This document shows, one piece after another, positions 1-5,874 of a DNA stretch of 6,517 bases (within the stretch, counting starts at the first letter, position 1; each line of letters opens with the position of its first letter). Source of the stretch: DASUFI01 sp036274635 (GTDB taxonomy: Bacteria > Planctomycetota > B15-G4); contig DASUFI010000012.1 of NCBI GenBank assembly GCA_036274635.1, positions 1 to 6,517 of the forward strand, in the 5' to 3' direction. The notes beneath the pieces are model-generated. The model saw only the letters and a list, made by a program, of their open reading frames with translations, had not been told where the DNA came from and made no database searches. Both the position numbers and the translations under genes were made by a program.

Positions 1-1
1 C

Positions 2-130
2 TTCACGTTGGGCGGCGGCAGCGCCTACCTGCGCGAGCGCGGCTGGCTGCAGATCGCCACCATGGGCGACGTGACGCTGGCCGACGTGGAGCGGCTGGCC
101 GTCGCGCTGCAGCCGGTGGTCGGGAGCTGA
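2..130 (+). CDS. C-terminal end of a probable class V PLP-dependent aminotransferase (partial)
   Basis: This is the last 42 codons of a gene that begins before the window, ending at TGA 128-130. The visible tail contains RIATMGDVT-like sequence (here LQIATMGDVTLADVERLAVA). That pattern closes many class V fold-type I aminotransferases of the alanine-glyoxylate, serine-pyruvate and phosphoserine group: a basic or hydrophobic strand, then (A/G)xMGDVT, then a helix with DVxRL. The PLP lysine and the rest of the active site lie outside the window, so neither substrate nor completeness can be judged. The next gene, acs, starts 10 bases after this stop on the same strand, which suggests co-transcription. 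Another PLP enzyme with a similar small C-terminal domain cannot be excluded. The reading frame is well supported by its G/C-rich third positions; the family call is moderate. Confidence 0.5.
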   Translation, partial: FTLGGGSAYLRERGWLQIATMGDVTLADVERLAVALQPVVGS

Positions 131-140
131 GCGCCGGCCC

Positions 141-2087
141 ATGAGCTCCGAGACGGCTCCCCACGTCTACGCGCCGCCGCGCAACTTCTCCGCCAAGGCG
201 CACGTCAAGTCGCTGGCCGAGTACCGCCGCGTCTACGACGAGTCCGTGCGCGACCCCGAGCGCTTCTGGGCCGCCGTCGCGCAGCGCCTGCACTGGGAGA
301 AGCCCTTCGGCCGCGTGCTCGACTGGAGCTTCGAGACCGCGCGCATCCGCTGGTTCGAGGGCGGGCGGCTCAACGTGTCCGCCAACTGCCTCGACCGGCA
401 CGTGGCCGAGGGCCGCGGCGAGCGCACGGCCATCCTGTGGGAGGGCGATGATCCGCAGGAGAGCCGCAAGCTCAGCTACCGCGAGCTGCTGGCCGAGGTC
501 GGCCGCTTCGCCAACGTGCTGCGCGCCCACGGCGTGCAGAAGGGCGACCGCGTCTGCATCTACATGCCCATGGTGCCCGAGATCGCCGTGGCCATGCTGG
601 CCTGCGCGCGCCTGGGCGCCGTGCACTCGGTGGTCTTCGGCGGCTTCTCGGCGCAGTCGATGCACGACCGCATCCTCGACGCGCGCTGCAAGCTGGTGAT
701 CACGGCCGACGAAGGCGTGCGCGGCGGCAAGAAGGTGCCGCTCAAGGCCACCACGGATACCTCGCTGGAGGGCGTGGACTGCGTCGAGCGCGTCCTCGTG
801 CTGCGCCGCACCGGCGCGCCCGTGCCGATGAAGGCCGGGCGCGACCTGTGGTGGCACGAGGAGACTGCGCGGGTCAGCGCCGACTGCCCGCCCGTGAGCA
901 TGGACTCCGAGGACCCGCTGTTCATCCTGTACACGTCCGGCAGCACCGGGAAGCCCAAGGGCGTGCTGCACACCACCGGCGGCTACCTCACCTACGTCGC
1001 CTTCACGCACGAGCTGGTCTTCGACTGGCGTCCCGACGACATCTTCTGGTGCACCGCCGACTGCGGCTGGGTCACGGGCCACAGCTACACCGTCTACGGT
1101 CCGCTGTGCAACGGTGCCACGACGCTCATGTTCGAGGGCGTGCCCAACTTCCCCGACGCCGGGCGCTTCTGGGACGTGGTGGACAAGCACCGCGTCACCA
1201 TCTTCTACACCGCGCCCACCGCCCTCCGCGCGCTCATGGCGGCTGGCGACGAGCCGGTGAAGAAGCGCAGCCGCAAGTCGCTGCGCCTGCTCGGCACCGT
1301 GGGCGAGCCCATCAATCCTGCTGCGTGGGAGTGGTACCACGAGGTGGTCGGCGAGCGGCGCTGCCCGATCGTGGACACGTGGTGGCAGACCGAGACCGGC
1401 GGCATGCTCATCTCGCCGCTGCCCGGCGCCACGCCCCTCAAGCCCGGCTCGGCGACCCTGCCGCTGCCCGGCGTGCGCCCCGAGCTGGTGGACGACGAGG
1501 GCCGCGTGCTCGAAGGCAACGGGGTCTCCGGCAACCTGTGCCTCACCTTCCCGTGGCCCGGCATCATGCGCACGGTCTACGGCGACCATCAGCGCTTCAT
1601 CGACACCTACTTCAAGCGCTTCCCCGGCAAGTACTTCACCGGCGACGGCTGCCGCCGCGACGAGGATGGCTACTACTGGATCACCGGCCGCGTGGACGAC
1701 GTGCTCAACGTCGCGGGCCACCGGCTGGGCACGGCGGAGGTGGAGAGCGCGCTGGTCTCGCACGACGCGGTGGTCGAGGCCGCGGTCGTGGGCATGCCGC
1801 ACGAGATCAAGGGGCAGGGCATCTACGCCTTCGTGACGCTGTCGCACGGGAAGCACGGCGATGACTCCTTGCGCAAGGAGCTCGTCGAGACGGTGCGCAA
1901 GGTCATCGGGCCGATCGCGACGCCGGACAAGATCCAGTTCGCGCCGGGGCTGCCGAAGACGCGCAGCGGGAAGATCATGCGGCGGATCCTGAGGAAGATC
2001 GCGGAGGGGAAGACGGGCGAGCTGGGGGACGTGACGACGCTGGCGGATCCGGGGGTGGTGGAGAGCCTGGTCAAGAACAGGGTGTGA
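141..2087 (+). CDS. acs: Acetyl-CoA synthetase (acetate--CoA ligase, AMP-forming)
   Basis: Cytosolic enzyme that activates acetate with ATP to acetyl-AMP and then forms acetyl-CoA. At 648 aa it has the usual length of the family (about 650). Visible motifs in order: the N-terminal ACS region with NVSANCLDRH near residues 78-87; a CoA-phosphate-binding RGGKK stretch at 194-198; the P-loop-like YTSGSTGKPKG at 264-274; TADCGWVTGHS at 305-315; GEPINP near 390; DTWWQTETGG at 412-421, where W415 matches the tryptophan that limits the acyl pocket to acetate; the hinge and ribose-binding GRVDDVLNVAGHR at 516-528; and PKTRSGKIMRR at 605-615. Lys611 there is the catalytic lysine that is reversibly acetylated in characterised Acs enzymes. 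ATG 141 gives the canonical N-terminus; a GGGAG at 122-126 lies rather far upstream for a ribosome site. It probably shares a transcript with the preceding aminotransferase. The final ~90 codons favour GGG/GCG/CGG over the GGC/GCC/CGC used earlier. Confidence 0.97.
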   Translation: MSSETAPHVYAPPRNFSAKAHVKSLAEYRRVYDESVRDPERFWAAVAQRLHWEKPFGRVLDWSFETARIRWFEGGRLNVSANCLDRHVAEGRGERTAILWEGDDPQESRKLSYRELLAEVGRFANVLRAHGVQKGDRVCIYMPMVPEIAVAMLACARLGAVHSVVFGGFSAQSMHDRILDARCKLVITADEGVRGGKKVPLKATTDTSLEGVDCVERVLVLRRTGAPVPMKAGRDLWWHEETARVSADCPPVSMDSEDPLFILYTSGSTGKPKGVLHTTGGYLTYVAFTHELVFDWRPDDIFWCTADCGWVTGHSYTVYGPLCNGATTLMFEGVPNFPDAGRFWDVVDKHRVTIFYTAPTALRALMAAGDEPVKKRSRKSLRLLGTVGEPINPAAWEWYHEVVGERRCPIVDTWWQTETGGMLISPLPGATPLKPGSATLPLPGVRPELVDDEGRVLEGNGVSGNLCLTFPWPGIMRTVYGDHQRFIDTYFKRFPGKYFTGDGCRRDEDGYYWITGRVDDVLNVAGHRLGTAEVESALVSHDAVVEAAVVGMPHEIKGQGIYAFVTLSHGKHGDDSLRKELVETVRKVIGPIATPDKIQFAPGLPKTRSGKIMRRILRKIAEGKTGELGDVTTLADPGVVESLVKNRV

Positions 2088-2094
2088 GCTGAGG

Positions 2095-3093
2095 GTGCCG
2101 CGCGCGTCGCATCGACATCCAGGCCGCCGCGAGTATTCCGCTCTTCACAGCGCGCTGATCATCGCTGCCGTGATCGCCCTGGTGCTCGTCCACGTGCGGC
2201 AGCCCGTCACCGGCGTGGTCAAGCGAATGCTGGCGGTTCACGCGGATCCAGCCCGGCTTCGCAGCCACGTCGAGACGCTCGCCCACATGGCTCCGCGCTC
2301 AGCGGCGCGCAGGGAGAACCTGGTTCGCGCGTCCGACTACATCCGGGACCAGCTCGTCGCGGCTGGCGCCGAAGTCTCCTTCCAGGCGGTCGAGGACGAC
2401 GGCTCGACGTTTCGCAACGTGATCGCCCGGCTGGGGCCTGAATCGAAGGAGCTCATCGTGGTGGGGGCGCACTACGATGCCGCCGAGGCCGCCGTCGGGG
2501 CCGACGACAACGCCAGCGGCGTGGCGGGGCTTCTCGAGCTGGCTCGACTCGCGCAGGCGGAGCCGCTGCCGATGCGGCTCGAGCTCGTCGCCTACTGCTC
2601 CGAAGAGCCGCCCTCGTTTCGCACGCAAGCGATGGGCAGCTTCGTCCATGCGGACGGTCTGCGCAGGGAAGGGGCGATCGTCCGCGCCATGATCTGCCTG
2701 GAGATGATCGGGTACTTCTCCGACGCGCCGGGCAGCCAGCATTTCCCCTTTCCGGGCATGCAGCTGCTCTATCCGTCGAGCGCGAACTTCATCGCCGTGG
2801 TGGGCTGCCTCGGACAGGAATCCCTCGTGCGCGAGGTGAAGCGGGGCATGGCGGAGGTCTCGGAGCTGCCCGTCGACTCGATGAATGCACCCCGCTTCGT
2901 GGCGGGGATCGACTTCTCGGACCACCTCAACTACTGGGACGCCGGCTTCCCTGCGGTCATGGTCACCGACACGGCCTTCTATCGAAACCCGAACTACCAC
3001 GAGGCGTCGGACACGCCGCAGACGCTCGACTTCTCGCGGATGAGGGACGCGGTTGACGGGGTGTTCGGGGCTCTGCAGCGGCTCAGCCGCTAG
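2095..3093 (+). CDS. Membrane-anchored M28 family zinc (amino)peptidase
   Basis: A 332-aa metallopeptidase of the M28 (aminopeptidase Y/Vibrio aminopeptidase-like) fold, expected to trim N-terminal residues from peptides. A basic N-terminus (RHRHPGRR) precedes one hydrophobic segment at about residues 19-34, so it is probably a signal anchor with the catalytic domain outside the cytoplasm. The co-catalytic zinc site is complete: His126 (HYD), Asp137 (DDNASG), catalytic Glu170 and ligand Glu171 (CSEEP), Glu203 (LEMIGYFSD) and His302 (NYHEASDT). Glu203 stands where many M28 enzymes have Asp. The start is uncertain. GTG 2095 lies only 7 bases after the acs stop and has GAGG directly abutting it, too close for a normal ribosome site. 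ATG 2227 would delete the membrane segment, so GTG is preferred. Codon use differs from acs: 7 of the first 20 codons end in A or T, against 1 of 20 in acs. The natural substrate is unknown. Confidence 0.9.
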   Translation: MPRASHRHPGRREYSALHSALIIAAVIALVLVHVRQPVTGVVKRMLAVHADPARLRSHVETLAHMAPRSAARRENLVRASDYIRDQLVAAGAEVSFQAVEDDGSTFRNVIARLGPESKELIVVGAHYDAAEAAVGADDNASGVAGLLELARLAQAEPLPMRLELVAYCSEEPPSFRTQAMGSFVHADGLRREGAIVRAMICLEMIGYFSDAPGSQHFPFPGMQLLYPSSANFIAVVGCLGQESLVREVKRGMAEVSELPVDSMNAPRFVAGIDFSDHLNYWDAGFPAVMVTDTAFYRNPNYHEASDTPQTLDFSRMRDAVDGVFGALQRLSR

Positions 3094-3120
3094 CCTCGGG
3101 CGATCGCCGCCTCACTCCCG

Positions 3121-4044
3121 TCAGCCACGCTCCAGCGCCGCACGATCCCACCCGGCAAGCTTCGCGCCCGCCTCGTAGGTGCTCTGCAGGAACTCCATGA
3201 GCACCTGCTCCGGCCTGGCCGCGCGTCGCACGTCGTCGTAGGGCAGGATGAACTGCGTCGTCTCGGCGTTGTAGTAGACGCTCGCCGGGCGGATGGCCGC
3301 CTTCGGGAAGCCCGTGGGCTCGGGCGCCGCGTAGGAGTAGAAGGCCGGCGTGAGGACATTGCCGCTGCCCGGCCAGAAGCCGTGGCTGATGACCTCGTGC
3401 GAGTAGCCCTCACGGGTGATGGCGTCGGCACCCGGGATCTCGGGCGCGCGGCGCCCCGAGAAGCGCGTCACCGCCAGGTCGAAGCTGCCCCAGAAGAAGT
3501 GGACGGGGCTGCACTTGCCGATGAACCGCGACCGGAACTGCTTGAACACCCGGTCCACCTGCAGCAGCACGCGCCAATGCCGCTGCGCGTAGTCCGCGTC
3601 GTAGGAAGCGTGCTGGCGGTCCTCCGCGAACGGGATCGGATCGTCCACCTCGTTCGGCGTGGCGTGGATGGTGACCGGCAGGCCCAGCGCGGCCAGCGTG
3701 GCCATCAGCTCGGCGTAGAAGTCGGCCACCGAGCGCGGCGCCAGGGCCATGGTCCGGGTGGCGCCGTCGCCGGTCTGGATGAGCAGCTCGTGCGCGACGA
3801 AGTCGAAGCTGATCTCGAAGCTGCGGGTGCCGTGCGGAATGATCGAGGTCGTCAGCCCGCGCGGCGTCACGTACAGCGGCACCTGCCACCAGTGGTTCAC
3901 CAGCGGGCTCTGCACGAGCCGGATCTTGCCGACAACCTGGGTCCACATGTGGAGCGTGGCGCGCGTGGCTTCCCACTCGGGCAGGGGCAGGGCGGGCCAG
4001 GGCTCGAGACCGGCTACGTCGCCGCCTGCGGTCGAAGCACCCAT
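3121..4044 (-). CDS. DUF5996 family protein, function unknown
   Basis: A 307-aa protein recognised as DUF5996 from its pattern of conserved aromatic and histidine-rich blocks. These are LHMWTQVVGKIRL (31-43), NHWWQVPLYVTPRGLT (50-65), FDFVAHEL (81-88), RHWRVL (155-160), CSPVHFFWGSFDLAVTRFSG (178-197), SHEVISHGFWPG (215-226), AFYSYAAPEP (234-243) and ILPYDDVR (266-273). No signal peptide or membrane helix is visible, so it is probably cytosolic. The clustered His, Trp, Cys178 and Asp residues look like a binding or active site, but no reaction has been established for the family to my knowledge. ATG 4044 is preceded by an excellent ribosome site (complement of TCACCTCC at 4048-4055). It lies 58 bases downstream of the radical SAM gene on the same strand and may be its operon partner. 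Its stop is 27 bases from the converging peptidase stop. Family call fairly sure; function not assignable. Confidence 0.85.
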   Translation of the reverse strand: MGASTAGGDVAGLEPWPALPLPEWEATRATLHMWTQVVGKIRLVQSPLVNHWWQVPLYVTPRGLTTSIIPHGTRSFEISFDFVAHELLIQTGDGATRTMALAPRSVADFYAELMATLAALGLPVTIHATPNEVDDPIPFAEDRQHASYDADYAQRHWRVLLQVDRVFKQFRSRFIGKCSPVHFFWGSFDLAVTRFSGRRAPEIPGADAITREGYSHEVISHGFWPGSGNVLTPAFYSYAAPEPTGFPKAAIRPASVYYNAETTQFILPYDDVRRAARPEQVLMEFLQSTYEAGAKLAGWDRAALERG

Positions 4045-4047
4045 CGC

Positions 4048-4055
4048 TCACCTCC
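4048..4055 (-). promoter_or_regulatory. Strong Shine-Dalgarno sequence of the DUF5996 gene
   Basis: Read on the minus strand the bases are GGAGGTGA, a near-perfect complement to the 3' end of 16S rRNA. The GGAGG core ends 6 bases before the ATG at 4044. This fixes the start of the DUF5996 gene. It is the clearest ribosome site in the window, so the gene can be translated without coupling to the upstream radical SAM gene. Confidence 0.85.
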
Positions 4056-4072
4056 GCGCGGTCAGCCGCTGC

Positions 4073-4102
4073 GCGACCCGCAAGGTCGCAGGCCGGCGGC
4101 CT
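4073..4102 (-). other. Two small inverted repeats between the radical SAM gene and the DUF5996 gene
   Basis: The 58-base gap holds two adjacent dyads. GCGACC (4073-4078) pairs with GGTCGC (4084-4089) across a 5-base loop. AGGCCG (4090-4095) mirrors CGGCCT (4097-4102) about one central base, so as a hairpin only about 5 pairs could form around a 3-base loop. The second dyad abuts the radical SAM stop codon. No T-run follows on the minus strand, so this is not a standard intrinsic terminator. It could be a weak attenuator, an mRNA-stability structure, or chance at this GC content. Confidence 0.3.
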
Positions 4103-5797
4103 TCAGCTCGTCAGCGACCCCTTGGTCCACTGGTCGATCTCACTGCGCTCCTGCATGACGTCGGCCTTGGTCGCCGGCAGCGTCTGCTCGGAGCCGCGGA
4201 AGAAGTTGGTGAACTTCCACCACGCCTTCGCCAGCTTGCCCTGCGGCCGGTACAGCCCCAGCGCGCGGCTCTGGTTGTAGGCCCACAGCCGGTTGTAGAT
4301 CGGCTTCCAGTCCCACAGGTCCAGCACCCACTGCGGCGCGTGGCGGCCGATCCACTGCGCGGGCCGGCTGATGAGCGCGCGCTTGAACCAGCGCGGCATG
4401 ACGTAGTTGGCGCAGCCGAAGCCGATGAGCACGTGGTCCACGTAGCCGTGGCCCTTGTGCTCGAAGGGCTGGAAGCTCTTGGCGTTGTACAGCTCGGGGT
4501 CGGCCGTGATCTCGCCGGCCTCCAGCGCGCGCTTGTACAGCGGGCTGCCGGGATAGAAGACGAAGGTGAAGACCGCGAGGCTCACCCAGTTGGGCAGCCG
4601 CTCGATGAGCTTCACCGTCTCGATCGTGTCGGCGTCCGTCTCGTACGGGCAGTCCACGATGAAGTCGAGCGTGACCACCATCTTGCGACGGTAGTACTTG
4701 TCGATCATCCACATCTTCTCGACGAACAGGTCGTTCGGGAAGTCGCGGTCGTAGATGCGCTTGTTGAACTCCTCGCTGCCGGTCTGCACGCCCACGGCCA
4801 CCACGCGGAACCCGATGTCGTACATCAGGTCCAGCTTGTCCTTGGACAGCGAGGCCGGCGTGGCGGTGCTGCCCCACCAGGCGTCGAAGAGCAGGTCGGG
4901 GATCTTCTCGCGCGAGAGGACGGCGAACTCCTCCAGCGCCTTCTTGGAGCGCAGGAAGAAGTCGTCGTCGGAGAAGAAGAAGGAGCGGAAGAAGGGGAAG
5001 CGGTCCTTCATGTGCCGCAGCTCGGCCACCACGTCCGGCAGGCTGCGGAAGCGCACGGACTTCTGTCCGGCGAAGATCTGCTTGTAGGTCGCGTTGTAGC
5101 AGAAGGAGCAGCGGAAGGCGCAGCCGCGCGAGGACAGCACGGGGTAGGTGGGGAACCCGAGCGGCGCGTTGTTGTGGTACTTCTCGAGCAGCGCCACGGT
5201 CATCGGCTGCAGCTTGCCCTGGTCGAGGATCCAGTGGCTGTCGATCTCGTAGTCGGGCCACGGCATGCGGTCGAGGTCCAGCATGAGCGGCCGCATGGGG
5301 TTGGACTTGACCGTGCCGTCCGGCATCTGGAACCAGAAGTTGCCGACGTTGGTGGTGTCCTCGCCGTTCGCGAACTTCTCGACGTACTCGGGCAGCGCCT
5401 CATCGCCTTCGCCCTGGCACAGGACGCGGACGTGCTTGATGGCCTCCTCGGGCGCGATGGTGCAGTGCACGCCGCCCCACACCTGCGTGACGGACGGGTG
5501 GTCGCGGTAGATGCGCTCGGTGACGCGCGAGGCGCGCAGGAAGTTGTCCGAGAGGAAGGAGTAGAGCAGCAGCTCGGGCTTCTGCTCGCCGATGAGCGCG
5601 GAGAACTGCGCCAGCACCGTCTCGGGGTAGAGGTTCTCGCCGTCCTGCGTGAGGCACACGAACGTGACGTCGTGGCCCGCCTTGCGCAGCGCCGCGGACA
5701 GGATGCGCGACCCGTCCGCGAAGATGGTGTTGTTGAGGCTGGTGAAGACGATCTTCAGGCGGCGCACGGTGTCGCGTCCGGGTGGGGGCTCAGCCAA
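4103..5797 (-). CDS. Class B radical SAM protein with N-terminal cobalamin-binding-type domain
   Basis: A 564-aa cytosolic enzyme. Residues about 14-145 form a B12-binding-type Rossmann domain: LKIVFTS, SRILSAALRKAGHDV (30-44), VWGGVHCTIAPEEA (107-119), then CQGEGDEALPEYVEKF (127-142). The classical DxHxxG cobalt-ligand motif is absent, as in many members of this class. The radical SAM domain begins near 215 and binds a 4Fe-4S cluster through Cys226, Cys230 and Cys233 (CAFRCSFCY). FFFSDDDFF (273-281), VGVQTGSEEFNKRIYDRD (335-352) and FYPGSPLY (414-421) are typical later strands. The last ~110 residues are unusually rich in Trp, Tyr and Phe and match nothing I recognise. Relatives methylate unactivated carbons or make ring and lipid modifications; the substrate here is unknown. 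The start is doubtful: the listed start is TTG 5797, and GTG 5767 would give MRRLKIVFTS. Neither has a good ribosome site, and an in-frame stop at 5825-5827 limits extension. It lies 58 bases upstream of the DUF5996 gene. Confidence 0.93.
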   Translation of the reverse strand: MAEPPPGRDTVRRLKIVFTSLNNTIFADGSRILSAALRKAGHDVTFVCLTQDGENLYPETVLAQFSALIGEQKPELLLYSFLSDNFLRASRVTERIYRDHPSVTQVWGGVHCTIAPEEAIKHVRVLCQGEGDEALPEYVEKFANGEDTTNVGNFWFQMPDGTVKSNPMRPLMLDLDRMPWPDYEIDSHWILDQGKLQPMTVALLEKYHNNAPLGFPTYPVLSSRGCAFRCSFCYNATYKQIFAGQKSVRFRSLPDVVAELRHMKDRFPFFRSFFFSDDDFFLRSKKALEEFAVLSREKIPDLLFDAWWGSTATPASLSKDKLDLMYDIGFRVVAVGVQTGSEEFNKRIYDRDFPNDLFVEKMWMIDKYYRRKMVVTLDFIVDCPYETDADTIETVKLIERLPNWVSLAVFTFVFYPGSPLYKRALEAGEITADPELYNAKSFQPFEHKGHGYVDHVLIGFGCANYVMPRWFKRALISRPAQWIGRHAPQWVLDLWDWKPIYNRLWAYNQSRALGLYRPQGKLAKAWWKFTNFFRGSEQTLPATKADVMQERSEIDQWTKGSLTS

Positions 5798-5850
5798 GGC
5801 GGAGCGGCAGAAGGAACTCTCATCCTATCCCAACCGTGGCTGTAAGGGCC

Positions 5851-5873
5851 GGCGCCTCGCGGCGGCGAGCGCC
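5851..5873 (-). terminator. GC-rich hairpin immediately after aroE, possible terminator
   Basis: GGCGCCTCGC (5851-5860) pairs with GCGAGCGCC (5865-5873) around the 4-base loop GGCG. This gives nine base pairs with one bulged base (C5856). It starts one base beyond the aroE stop codon on the minus strand, where a terminator would sit. No T-run follows, so it is not a canonical intrinsic terminator. It could also simply stabilise the aroE mRNA end or reduce read-through into the radical SAM gene. Confidence 0.4.
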
Positions 5874-5874
5874 T

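Noticed and set aside
3..1856. 617-codon open frame on the minus strand opposite acs.
   Set aside because: Its translation is a monotonous mix of Ala, Arg, His, Val and Gly with no motif. It is the codon-aligned antisense of a gene with G/C third positions. acs on the plus strand is unmistakable.
2003..2059. Several G-runs near the acs 3' end suggesting a G-quadruplex.
   Set aside because: Only three runs are closely spaced; the fourth lies more than 20 bases away, so the standard quadruplex spacing is not met. The runs follow from the GGG codon preference there.
3099..3108. Perfect palindrome GGCGATCGCC in the convergent gap, matching the cyanobacterial HIP1 element.
   Set aside because: Only one full copy was seen by eye in the window, whereas HIP1 genomes carry it very often, and nothing else suggests cyanobacteria. 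The short palindrome has no loop or T-run, so it is not a terminator either.
4970..5000. Purine-rich GAAGAAG-type tract on the plus strand.
   Set aside because: It is the antisense of the Phe/Asp-rich FPFFRSFFFSDDDFF segment of the radical SAM protein and needs no other explanation.
3749..5845. 698-codon open frame on the plus strand opposite the radical SAM gene, longer than the real gene.
   Set aside because: Low-complexity Val/His/Leu/Arg translation with no recognisable domain. The opposite strand encodes an intact CxxxCxxC radical SAM protein. High GC explains the absence of stop codons.
5815..5850. Possible promoter upstream of the radical SAM gene (CTTACA and TAGGAT on the minus strand).
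   Set aside because: Both boxes match the consensus poorly and are about 13 bases apart, too short for a sigma-70 promoter.
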